Source of the DNA: Erigeron canadensis
Lineage: Eukaryota > Streptophyta > Magnoliopsida > Asterales > Asteraceae
Direction of reading: 5' to 3'
DNA length: 64,000 nt
Assembly: GCF_010389155.1 (NCBI RefSeq)
Contig: NC_057761.1
Span: forward strand, 59,208,587 to 59,272,586
A program made the position numbers and the translations under genes. Below are positions 12,789 to 23,473 of this stretch, piece by piece (positions within the stretch are counted from its first letter, which is position 1; each line of letters begins with the position of its first letter). The notes under the pieces were generated by a model that saw only the letters and a list, made by a program, of their open reading frames with translations, searched no databases and was not told the DNA's origin.

Positions 12789-12965
12789 AAATGTAAATAA
12801 CATTTCTCTCTTTATGAGTAACAAATGACAACGACAATTTGGCAACGGGTACTTACCTAATGTAAATAACATTTCTCTCTTTATGAGTAACAAGTACAAA
12901 CCCTAATTAGCAAGCTTTCTGATTGTCCGATCAATTTGGCAACAGGTACTTACCTCATTTTCTAG
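12789..12965 (+). repeat. tandem duplication, about 70-bp unit
   Basis: The segment aatgtaaataacatttctct continuing into ttatgagtaacaa occurs at about 12789 and again at about 12860. Each copy is followed by a version of atttggcaac(g/a)ggtacttacct. Confidence 0.8.
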
Positions 12966-13205
12966 TAATAATCTAAAACGTATTTTGTTAATTACTAAGA
13001 ATTAGGTACAGTATTGTCATTCTGATTCTTTGGATTCTTGTTACATTTGATGCTTACATTTTACATATGTAGCTTGCTTGTTCATTATATTTGATTATTT
13101 TAGTTGATATCATATCATGACATGTTTCTTACTTTCCGTCATAAAGGGGTGTTTGGTTTTTGTGGTATGGAAATGAAGGAATTGACTTTTCATTTCCAAT
13201 ACAAG

Positions 13206-13435
13206 TGTTTGGTTTTTGTAAGTCTTCCACGGGTTTAGGGTCCCAATACCTCGACGGTGTACGGGGGAGGTTGAGAGGTAGACAGCCTTACCTCTGCCTA
13301 GGTAGACACCCTAATTATCACTCAAATGTCTTAAAAAAGATGCATTGGACGACGCAACCCCCTTCACGCCGTCACTGGGGTGGCTTCCTCTTCCATCTCG
13401 TGTGTGGCATTCACCTCACGCCCGCTTAGCAGGGG
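13206..13435 (-). mobile_element. SINE-related sequence, reverse orientation
   Basis: Between about 13210 and 13310 the sequence (caatacctcgacggtgtacg, then gaggttgagaggta) is the reverse complement of the 3' half of the SINE at 18894-19134. The rest of the segment to about 13435 is CG-richer and not matched. It is probably a diverged or truncated copy, or a compound with another element. Confidence 0.55.
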
Positions 13436-13591
13436 ACATTTTACTTTTATTGCAAAATTAATTGGTGATTGTGTGTAATTATATGCTTTTAGAAAAGAGG
13501 CTAAGTTAATGAAATTGTATCTAACTAGTCATAAACACACAATACGTATGTATTAATGTGCGGTGAATTTTCAAATCATGTAATATGTTTA

Positions 13592-14145
13592 CAGGCCCGT
13601 CCCGTGGATTTTAAGTACCCTGCGCGATAACATAATTGAGGCCCTCTAAACACAAAAAATTTCATAAATAATAGGAAAGTTAGTATATGTAAAACTTTCA
13701 AATAATATTGTAAAATAGTATGTTAACAAAAATTTATTGTTAATATACTAAAAATATATATATAGGTTGTAATAATTTATACAAGTATTTGAAAACTAAC
13801 AGAAACTAAAAACGAAAAACTTAATTATAGTCTAAAATTACATGAAAGTAACAGTCTAACAGAATGAAAATGAAACTAATCACAAAAACATATTTAACTA
13901 GCTTTGAATTACATAAATAAATTACTATGTCGTGTATGTATCAATGTAAAAGTACCAATTAATATTCCTATCGTGTGGACTGTGGAGGCGTGGAGCCGTA
14001 GAAGAAAGATGGACTTGGACTACATATTACTTAGTCATTGACTAAATTATAATATATATGAATCTACACATAATATAATTGGTGCCCTTATAATTTGTGT
14101 GCTCTGTTATATTGAGCCGGCTGCTCGTGTTAAGGGACGGGCCTG
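13592..14145. mobile_element. non-autonomous hAT element
   Basis: The 554-bp element has 12-bp perfect terminal inverted repeats, CAGGCCCGTCCC and GGGACGGGCCTG. It is flanked by a perfect 8-bp duplication TATGTTTA (13584-13591 and 14146-14153), which is diagnostic of hAT transposition. The interior is AT-rich with no long open frame. Confidence 0.93.
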
Positions 14146-14581
14146 TATGTTTATATAACTTTTAGTTCATTAGCATTGTATGTATCCGGTTGCCACTCAA
14201 TCATGTAAACAATATTTTTTTTTGCTAATGTGGCACTCTCTTTATAGGTTATACATAAAATAGCAATGTATTGAAAGCTTGATACATACAATAGCAAACT
14301 AGCAAGCTTGTTACATATAATAGCGTTGAACTCAAAGTTGGATACCTAAAATAGCAAATCGTGACAAGTTAGATTCATTTTAATGCATTTACTATTTATA
14401 AAGACGTTCTAAGTTAATCTTTCTATCTATGCTAGTTTTATGTGCATTTCAGATTTATAAGGTTGTTCAGCTAACATGTTTATTAAGCTGGTTTTGTGAT
14501 GTGTATTATATAAAATTGATCTCAAATAGATCTTAACAGTAGCTTAATTTGCAGCATTGTTTAATATTGGCTCAACCAGAA

Positions 14582-14680
14582 TATTCTGAGATGGATATGA
14601 TTAGCAAGCTCCAGTATTCTGAGATGGATATGATTAGCAAGCTCCAATATTCTGAGATGGATATGATTAGCAAGCTCCCT
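14582..14680 (+). repeat. three 33-bp tandem repeats across the start of F-box gene 2
   Basis: Units 14582-14614, 14615-14647 and 14648-14680 each encode YSEMDMISKLQ (the last with P for Q). Each unit brings its own in-frame ATG, so the locus has three possible starts and an N-terminus of repeated MDMISKLQYSE. The paralogues at 8.3 and 38.9 kb have one unit. Confidence 0.95.
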
Positions 14681-16067
14681 TTGGGCATACTAGAAACCAT
14701 CCTATGTCTTCTACCAATTCAAGAGGCAGCAAGGACAAGTATCCTTTCTAAGGAATGGAGGTACCATTGGATGTGAATTCCTAAACTTGCTTTTATTGAG
14801 GATACGTTTCAAGTGTCATCTGATGGGACTGAGCTCCCTGTTTTGGATCCACAGGCTCACTTACAAAGTCATAGGCAAAGGATGGCCACGAGGTTTAAAA
14901 TTTTCTATGCTATATACCAAGTTCTGGTAATGCACGAGGGGCCAATACATGAGTTCACCCTTTGCATAGACGCAGAAAAAGCAACTGTTGAGATCGAGCA
15001 TATACTATTTCTTTTATTGAGGAAAAATACTGTCAAGAAATTAAGACTTGACAATATCGGGGAATATATGTTACCCTTGTCTGTTTTCTCCTTGCGTCAG
15101 TTAACAGAGATGTATCTGGTTGGTTGCCATCTCAAGCATGAACCAACATTCAATGGATTTGGTAGCCTTACAAGCTTATGTGTTCAAGAGGCAAGGACCA
15201 CTAAAAAAATGCTTCTGCATCTCTTATCTAACAGTCCATTACTTAAGAGTGTGGTAAGTTCTTGCTGAAATAGAATATCAATCCTCATCCCTTTTAATAA
15301 GTTATCTGAATATTGTAATTGTTGCAGGATCTTACTAATTCAGTTATCCTTTGTGACGATTCCACCATAATCAACCTATTCGAGCGTTTTCCCGTGATTG
15401 AAAAGCTGTCTATCTGTTTTTGGCTCATTAAGGTAATATATCCTTGTGTTATGTAATCAGTTGAACTTGGATTTATCTTTTGCATATTAGTAACTAAGTT
15501 TTTTCTACGGTTCAAGTGCTTGCTGAAGAGGGACTTCCGGAAGAACTTCCGACTACATTGGTCCACCTCAAATACTTATTTATAGAAGATACAAGTCTCG
15601 TTCACAAATATGGGTTGCCAAGTATTGCACTTTTGATCAGAAGCTCCCCAAACTTGGAGAAACTTAAGATAGAGGTAAATAACATAAAAGTCTATTTTGT
15701 ATCCTAATTGTTTTGATACTTATGCCAAAACATGCTGACACAATAAATGCAAGTGTAGATTTTAGATGATTCATGGTTTGATATATATGAGAGAAATGAC
15801 TCTGACTCTAAGCTTGAAGAAGATTATTCAGATATTTATTTGGAGCATCTGTACGAGTTAGAGATTATAAATATGATTTGCAAAAAGACTCAGCTTGATT
15901 TTGTGAAGTTGATCTTGGCCAAGTCACCTGTTCTGAAGAAGGCAACTATATTCCTCAACAACGACGTTGATAAGAGTGAAGAGTTTGAGATATCAATAAT
16001 TCTCTTATCCTGCCGACGTGCTTCACCTTCGGTAAAAATCATTATTGAATTTGTTGAGGGCTCCTGA
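14591..16067 (+). pseudogene. F-box/FBD/LRR-repeat gene 2, nonsense-mutated
   Basis: The exon plan matches F-box gene 1: 14591-15253, 15328-15432, about 15531-15674 and 15759-16067. All keep frame, but codon 14774-14776 is TGA where the two paralogues have AAA (WRYHW-T/I-K-IPKL becomes WRYHWM-stop), right after the F-box. The frame after the stop stays open and conserved (IYQVLVMHEGPIHEF, FGSLTSL, SSPNLEKLKIE, LYELEIINM), so the break looks recent. The exon 3 acceptor is also uncertain: the paralogous site (tcaag at 15516) would shift frame, while gaag/gga at 15530 keeps it. A short F-box-only peptide of about 62 residues could still be made, and re-initiation downstream is conceivable but unsupported. 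Confidence 0.82.
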
Positions 16068-16240
16068 AGTAGCATGCAGTAGCTCCAGAAATGTAATGTA
16101 AACTTTAGAGAAAGCGAGTTTCTGTGACTGTTGATTGCATCTTCAGCTTCGTTAATGTCGATATTGCTTTTAGCCATATGTAATGTTATCTTTGCAGTAA
16201 TTTTATTTTTCCTTATGAGAACACTTATGTGCACTTGTGT
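16053..16240 (+). repeat. second copy of the PTI1-like gene's 3' end
   Basis: From ttgagggctcctg (16054, matching the kinase codons at about 6233) through agctccagaaatgtaatgt and the tgactgttgattgcatct segment, this follows the kinase 3' end with small indels. The F-box stop TGA (16065-16067) falls inside the matched sequence. Confidence 0.75.
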
Positions 16241-16412
16241 TTGGATCTCCTGCTACCTTCAGCAGAAAAGTCAAGAAGATGTGCTCGAGATGAACAACTT
16301 CAAGAGACTTGTGTACTCATCTGTTTTATTTCTTCATCGAGTGAGTGAGGTGAACTGGTTTGTAACCATTTCATTGGTGGTTCCTTTTTGCAACCTTTTG
16401 TATTTGTACTAG

Positions 16413-17482
16413 TTGAATTATAGAGAGTGCAAAATGAGATGGTTAATGACTATCAGACTTACCCAAATTGAATTTAAAAGTTAATAATTAAGTTTACAAA
16501 CATAAAATTTGTAAGTTGAAAAGATAATTTGAAGATACCTTTTCAAAAAAGATAGACTTCAACCACACATCTTTTTCTTTCCATTTTTTCTTTCTTCCTC
16601 TTTTTCTTCCATTTTTTTTATAATTATAATTCTAAGGCCCTAGCCTAGATTAGGACAAAGTCTGCTAGGTTGATCACTCTATCACCAATCATTCCTATAG
16701 TCTATCACCCCGTTAGCTACCCCTTATTAATATTTGTAAGGACGAAGCTCGTACTGTATTATATCAGATAATGTGTTTTTTTTTGGAATATGTTTTTATT
16801 TTAAATAATATAAAATATATATAAAAAAAATTCAAAAATGAAAAATGAGAATGAAAAACATATAAAATCATATCAAAAAGGAAAGATACAAGGAGAAAAT
16901 GAGTGAGTGAGATTTGTTCCCTTGAATTTTTTTAAAAAGATATCCTCAAATTAACTCACCCCTTTGAAAATTTAATATTCAATAGGACTATACGGAACTC
17001 TATCACGATTCATGATCCACCATTATCATCTCTGAGAAAAACGCCTTGAGATTCATTTATGAGGAGAAAGCTTCAGAGAAACTCAAATTTGACACCATGC
17101 TTAAGGAAAAAATCTCTCTCAAGTCCCAATCTACGTCTCACGTATTGCAAATAGGCGAGCACTTGGAATCCATATTATGCAAATAAGTGACCCACTTAAA
17201 ATTACTATAGTAGTTATATGAAATTGAATTATTATAATTTTTAATTTTAAATGGATTACTCATATTTATTAATTCTTTAAAAACTTAGAATTTATTTTGT
17301 CCTCGAACATTAGCTATCAGCCTATCAAGTATCAAGCATGATAACAAAGTTATATGGTAATTTTTCGATGACAACCCTTTTAAAAGAAATATAGGTTTCA
17401 AAATTTTTAATTTATTATAAGTTTATAAAAATAGTATAATGTTAATCAATTGACAACACACAAAACGGATAAATAATTTTTA
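16413..17482. other. intergenic, no gene seen
   Basis: The stretch is AT-rich with homopolymer runs (t-rich at 16560-16620 and 16770-16800). I see no coding signal, RNA gene or resolved element in it. Confidence 0.6.
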
Positions 17483-17807
17483 GAGTTAATTGTAAAATTA
17501 GTCCCTGTGGTTTGTTCAATTTCGCAACGGCAGTCCCTTTTTGACTATTGTTGCAAAGGGTCTCTGTTTTTACAATTTTTTGGGGAAAAAGAGGGAGTGA
17601 AAGAGTTAGTGGGGTGGATTATTACGTTTATGCCCCTGCTTGTGTCCTTCACGTGACTACTTAACGTCTTTTATAAACGATTCCGTCAAAAATAGACTAA
17701 ATTTGCAAAAAATTGTCAAAACGGGGACGCTCTTTGCAACAATAGTCAAAAAGGGACTGCCATTGCGAAAATGAACAAACCACAGGGACCAATTATGCAA
17801 TTAACTC
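17483..17807. mobile_element. Mutator-like MITE with long inverted arms
   Basis: The 325-bp element starts GAGTTAATTG and ends (C)AATTAACTC. Its arms (agtccctgtggtttgttca / tgaacaaaccacagggacca, gactattgttgcaaag / ctttgcaacaatagtc) pair over 70 bp or more. It is flanked by 9-bp near-duplications taattttta (17474-17482) and tagttttta (17808-17816). The same terminal GAGTTAATT is found in the element at 48307-48618. Confidence 0.88.
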
Positions 17808-17971
17808 TAGTTTTTATTTATTTATTTTCTCCGCCTTCACGAACTTCACGAATCTAACTGACGAGACCCGTTTGGGGCTAGACACCTTCTGTCTTTAAAT
17901 CAATTCCCACTAAAAACCCTAAACCCCAATCGCAAACTCCGTAGATCATCCCATCACAATAACAACCAAAC

Positions 17972-20900
17972 ATGGCTCAAAATTCTTCCTCTTTGTATTC
18001 AAACCTTCCATCATCATCAGATGATGATGATGATGATGATTACTTTGAACAAATCTATATGGGTTTCAATCCCAAACCCAGTTTCTCGAATCCTTCACAC
18101 CAAACAAACAATACCCATGTCACTGATTCCATTACTGGTGAAAAAGTTAAGACCTTTATCAAGAAAGACAAAAGGCCAAGAAAAAAGGGGAAAAAGAATC
18201 CCAAAAATAATAATAATAACAATTTTGAAAGGCAAACTTTTTGTGATTGTGATAAAAGAGGTGATAAGATAAGAGTGACGTATGTTAAGGAAGATATCGA
18301 AGGGCTTCGTTATGTCGGGATGGATGAGCAGAAAAATAAATGGATTGAAGTTTATTGTCGGATGGGATGTGATGTGGCTAAGGAGTATGATTCTTTGGTT
18401 GTTGGTTTTAAGAATCCTGATGATGATGATGATGATTCTCTTATGAAGGAGGATGGATATTACGTCAGCTTTGATCCTCGCCCTCTTCTTGCCGACAAAA
18501 AAGGTACTCTTAATGAATTCTTTGGTGTGTTTCTTGATTTAGTTACCGGTTTTTAGTAGATGGTCTTAAAATAGTCTTGTAATACATGCATATTTTATGT
18601 ATTCGTTGTGGATGATTGCTTCCGAAGTTGATTATGGACTCTTTGGTGTCAAATGGTCACTTTTTTTTGGGTGGGACAGAAAGGATTTTGATCATTTAGG
18701 GTCATTTACGTTTAATGACCATTATATGTTAAATATTAGGAGTTTGTCAATGTGTAACAGCCGATTATTTGACTATTACGACATCAAACAGGAAAAGCAC
18801 ATCCAAACACTATCTCTTGCAGTTAGACCCATTATAGTCATTCAAGGTTTGTTATCTTGAAACTTAATGTGGTTGACATTTATATTACAACGAAAGCAGC
18901 ATGGTTGGATAAGTGGTAAACACCCTTGCCTCTGGAGACAGAGGTCATGGGTTCGATCCTCATCCCATGCAAAGGTTGGAGGGCCTTTTCTACCATTTAG
19001 GTAGAAACTGGAAGCAGCCTCTCTACTTAGCTAGAGGTAAGGGTTGCCTACATCTTAACCTCTCCCATACACCGTCGAGGTATTGGGGCTCAAAACCCGC
19101 GGAAGGCGGCACTGAGCAGTTACTTACTTACTTGCATTTATATTACAACGAGATGGTTAAAGCGTATGTTTGTACTCTTGAGGAAGTTGTTACTTTTGTT
19201 ACAAGTCTGTTCTTTATGGAGTGAAAATATTATATGCGAGTTAGTAGTCTTGTTTGGCCGAAAACCTGATGTGTTTGTTTCAGGTAATAAGCGTGACAAT
19301 GAAATGCAAAGCACAAACCAAATGGATCATGTAGCGGGTTTAAAGGGCAGTGATGTAGATGGCTCTTTTGGTGGAGAAGAAGATTATTATGAAGATGAAG
19401 ATAGTGATTCAGAATATGCTAGCATCCAAAGACCTGCGTTTTATGTCTCTGGAGAACCTGATTTTGATTCAGGGCCTCCACAAGATGGACTAGAGTATCT
19501 TAGGCGAGTCAGGTAATGCTAATCTTCCTCTCTTCTTTTTTTTTCCCTTTTAGAACTACTTTCGTTTGGCAATTCTTAAATCCAGTTGATTTAGTTGACG
19601 TTTTATCTCATACATGCTTTGAATGTGCACTTTTTCGGATCCCGGTAGACATGAGCGGTCCTGAAATAAGAATCTGTAGTTTTTCTTTTAGCTGTTAAAA
19701 AAAAAATCAAAGATTTTTATTCTAATGCATTTTTTTGTAAAATGTTTCTGATGGTAGTTTATCTTATCTGAAAATTTGGGATCAACGCTCGAACAGACAC
19801 CCTGCTTTTGCTGAATGTTTGTCTTGTCATACTAAACCATTTCTTTTCTTACTAATGGCTATTTTTGTGAATAGGTGGGAGACCAAGCATATACCGAAGG
19901 TGAAGGTTGCAAAGGTTGATAAAAGTGTGTTAAACAAAGAACAAACTGTTTATATGCCCAGAATTCCTGATATTGCAGTGTGTCCGGAGCATTTGATGCC
20001 ATCAAAAGAGTGGGAAAATGTTTTTCTTGCTGACTTTTCAAAGTTAAGGATGGTAAGCCCGTCTTTTCCTTTAACGATCTTCTAGAGGTGGCAATTTTGA
20101 CCCATATATTTATGAATAGGTCAGTTTGGGTTACGTATTATCTCTTCGGGTCGGATAGGTTGACAAGAGTTGAGTAAAGTAAACTGTTAATGCAATGCAT
20201 ACTACTTCCTAAAACAATTTATTGACAAATAAAATTATGGTTGAAATAAATTTAGTTTATGTTATCATATTTGGTATAGTGTTTGTAGAAATTATTTTTT
20301 GTACAGAGGCTGTTTCGGCTCAACCCAACCTGACCCAATTTGACCGCAGCCATAATTACTTGTTACCCAACCCGCCCATCCTGGCACATGTACAATCTTT
20401 TATTCTGTTGAGTAGAAACTGCTAAATCTCTAGACTATTGCTTTGTTTATCATAGAGAGATGCTTTGGCATTAGTTGAACCCATATCTCAAAGGGCCCTA
20501 CATGTGATTACCATTAATGACACCCCAATGTGGCATACTGGTCTAATAACCTCTTAATTAACTGTAATCATGATCCAAAGCAAATTAATGACCCACTACT
20601 AGACCTTGAAAGAGGACCCACATAGTCCTTTATGATAGATCCAAAGTGTGAAGGAAATGTTACACCTGGGCCATGAGATAACTAAACAGATCAACTCTTG
20701 CTGATAGGAGAGGAAGTAAAAACAAATATAACTTATTGCCATGTAAGAGGCCACTTGCATACTTGCATCGTATAAAGTGGACCCCCAATCTCGTTCTTAT
20801 CATGTAAATAATATTCATAAACTGAAGATTTTAGATATCGTAATCAGAGAGGACCCAGTGACAGAGAATGATTTGCTTTATACGTTGATCACCAATAAGG

Positions 20901-21880
20901 TTTGCAGTTTTGACTGACTCATGAATTTGTCTAGTTGTCTGAAACATGTCAAACAAGTCTATGGTTAAAAGCAAAAATTCATGAAATTTAAGATTTAGCT
21001 ATGGCTGCATGAATTTTCGAATTCAAGTTGATAGAAACTTTTTATCGTGATCTTAATGTATTGAGTTCTTATTATTTATCAATTGCTTTGTTGATAATGC
21101 ATGAATGATTTAGAGGTATTAATAATTCATAAGATCTCTTACTGACCCAATGTGATTTTTTCAAAGTTTTGGATCTAATTGTTATCATAGTTTACACGTT
21201 AATTATTTCCAGAAATCATGAAAGCAAAAAATGTTTGTGGGTCGACTTACCTGATCTTTTTGATTCTGTACTATAAAAAAATGTTCGTTTATATTTGTTA
21301 CCCAACCCGCCTGTTTTGTCACTTCTAGTCAGTTTTTGTTTTTATGCAATTACGATATATAATCTGTTTCAAATTTCTACAATTACAGGCGTTAACTCAG
21401 GACGAGAGTTGTGCTTCAACATTCTCTGGACAAATTGAATTACTGCCTCTTGGTGAAAACGCTATCGAGAGTGTGATTCTAGAAAATCTTCATTTCTGTG
21501 ACACAGATGAACATGCCAGTATGATTCAAGATAATCTTGATTGTAACCAAACAGAAGACAAGACCACCGTAAGTGACTGGCCAAGCTTGGGAACCATTCT
21601 GGAGTTAGAACCTGTGGCTCGAGTCACAATGTTGAGGAAACGGATAACCACTATGGAGACCAAGAGCTCTCTATGCCGAGCCGATTGTGCATGGCTTTTT
21701 GCTCTTTGTGCAGCCATTGATACGCCTCTAAATGCGGATACTAGTGCTTCACTGCGTTGCTTGTTGAGAAAATGTGCAACTCTACGGGCTGAAAAAACGA
21801 GTCTTGATGATGAAGTTATAATGCTTAATATCCTAGTGACTATATCTGGAAAGTATTTCGGACAGTTGGAAACCAATTAG
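17972..21880 (+). CDS. GEMIN2: Gemin2 / SIP1 homologue, SMN-complex snRNP assembly factor
   Basis: Four exons, 17972-18503, 19284-19512, 19875-20052 and 21389-21880, join in frame to 476 residues. The N-terminal third is low-complexity: a run of seven Asp, a basic KKDKRPRKKGKKNPK stretch and poly-Asn. The C-terminal two thirds is the SIP1/Gemin2 domain. Recognisable blocks are GLEYLRRVRWETKHIPKV, NKEQTVYMPRIP, PSKEWENVFLADFSKLR, then WLFALCAAIDTPL, LRCLLRKCATLRAEK and LNILVTISGKYFGQ. In animals Gemin2 binds SMN and cradles the Sm ring during spliceosomal snRNP assembly; the plant protein has the same expected role, with a known link to cold and circadian splicing in Arabidopsis. Intron 1 holds a SINE. 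Intron 3 (1.3 kb) is repeat-derived, and parts of it recur twice downstream. Start 17972 is the first ATG after a plausible leader. Confidence 0.92.
18894..19134 (+). mobile_element. tRNA-derived SINE in GEMIN2 intron 1
   Basis: The 241-bp element is flanked by a perfect 17-bp target duplication catttatattacaacga (18877-18893 and 19135-19151). It has a pol III A box (tggataagtgg, 18906-18916) and B box (ggttcgatcc, 18950-18959) at tRNA spacing, and a short ttacttactt tail. All diagnostic SINE features are present. Confidence 0.95.
20083..21331. repeat. repeat-derived content of GEMIN2 intron 3
   Basis: The segment opens ctagaggtggcaattttgac and closes near ttgtcacttctag, an approximate inverted pair often seen at ends of small plant elements. 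Sequence about 20194-20920 recurs at 35752-36415, and the left part (to about 20512) recurs at 26573-27001. I cannot assign an element family. Confidence 0.5.
21147..21278 (+). repeat. direct repeat, copy 1 (copy 2 at 22132-22263)
   Basis: About 130 bp beginning ccaatgtgattttttcaaag is repeated nearly identically at 22132-22263. The two copies flank the last GEMIN2 exon, one in intron 3 and one in the 3' flank, 985 bp apart. Confidence 0.9.
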
Positions 21881-22947
21881 TCTGTTCATTGTTTAGGGAA
21901 CATAACACTTTTTGGATCTGAGATGGGAAACCAGATATTATTGCTTTTATTGAGTTATGTTTATGGTAGGGGAGTCGATTTGAGTTGGTTTTTGCCCAAA
22001 ACCAAATGTTTCAGTTTTTCATCTTTTGAAACGGAGAACCGACACAAAACTATGGTTTGGTTTGTCGTTTATTAGCTCGGTTTGGGTCGTTTTTTCTTTT
22101 TAAAATTTTGAAAACTTCTAACTTATTAAATCCAATGTGATTTTTTCAAAGTTTTGGATCTAATTGTTATCATAGTTTACACGTTAATTATTTCCAGAAA
22201 TCATGAAAGCAAAAAATGTTTGTGGGTCGACTTCCCTGATCTTTTTGATACTGTACTATAAAATCATAGATTTAACTAGTAAATTGTAAAATGACAAAAA
22301 TATAACATATATTGAAATTTATATGATTTTGGTTCTCCATGGTTCGGTTTCTGCACATGAAACAGAGAACCAAATCGATACGTTCGATTTTTGTAAAACT
22401 AAAACCAAATTCAATGGATTCTGACTGGTCCGGTTTCTTGGTTTAGTTTTTGTCGTTTTTTGTTTTGTTTTTGGTTTTGAGTTTTATTTTTGCTCACCTA
22501 TAATTTGATAGTTATCTATCAATATAATAAAACATGATTGAAGATTTCTCTTAATGACATGTGACACTTTATTTAAGCAACACACGTCCCATTAAATCCA
22601 TGTTGAAAAATTCTACTTTTTAGATAAAACGATGTTTACATCATTTTTTCCGTTTAGTTTAAATGACATTATTACCAATATCAATAGTAATATTACATCT
22701 TAATAAATACTTTATGTTACATTGTTAATATTAGGTTATTATTGAAAAGTATGGTCAGACTTTTCCTTACATATAAAAAATCTACTCGTATTATATTATT
22801 TATATATATAAAAAACATTATTATATTCGGTAACTAAAAAGTACTATATATTGGTACTATATATATGCGTATAAAGGAACCTATAACATTAACGAATCAT
22901 CCCTTAGCAAAACTTCGATCAAGAAAATCCCTATAATACTTAAAATC
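21881..22947. other. GEMIN2 3' flank, no gene seen
   Basis: Apart from the direct-repeat copy at 22132-22263, this is AT-rich sequence. It includes two stretches (21980-22085 and 22325-22500) rich in ggttt/aaacc motifs that look like arms of an inverted pair, possibly a decayed element. Confidence 0.5.
22132..22263 (+). repeat. direct repeat, copy 2 (copy 1 at 21147-21278)
   Basis: Near-identical to 21147-21278, including gtttgtgggtcgactt and the ctgatctttttgat block. Confidence 0.9.
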
Positions 22948-23473
22948 CTTTATACAGTTTTTTTGTCACCGACCTATCTTCAAGTTTCACTTTCAATCCT
23001 CAAGTCTTCTTTTCTTCATTTCTGGCACAACATCTGCAAGAATAACAAATTAACATGAATAGTCCCTCAGGCTTATATAGTTTCAGTTTAAGGCTATATA
23101 TAATTTTATCAAAAACCATAAATAATAGTACTATATAGTAGCACGTAGTTATAGAAGTAAAGCACAAATATATAATGAAAAATAAAGCAAACCTCTCCTA
23201 GCAAGCTCAGATGATGAAAAGCCAGTTGATGTGATAAAAAGGGACAGAACTTAGCCCAAAACAAGACTGAACAATGTCTTCTTTGTAATTAATAGACCCT
23301 TAAAACTCACCATTATTCAATAACAAATGATATCTTGGACTAAAAGCATGTTGCCTTGCTGCTTTGGGCTTTGACCCCAACCAGCCCATATCCAGGCCGG
23401 TACTGCATATAAAGGAACCTATAACATTAACGAATCCCTAGTTACCTAATATATACGTACGTATTCTCAAGTC

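Noticed and set aside
18021..18272. Open frame starting with a run of Met in the GEMIN2 first exon
   Set aside because: It is the +1 frame of the poly-Asp GAT repeat; GEMIN2 reads the other frame.
18906..18959. A genuine tRNA gene at the A/B boxes
   Set aside because: The acceptor and anticodon stems do not fold as a tRNA, and the unit has a SINE tail and target duplication.
19166..19283. An upstream extension of GEMIN2 exon 2 as an alternative N-terminus
   Set aside because: The conserved frame starts exactly at the tttcag acceptor; the upstream open stretch is intron and SINE flank.
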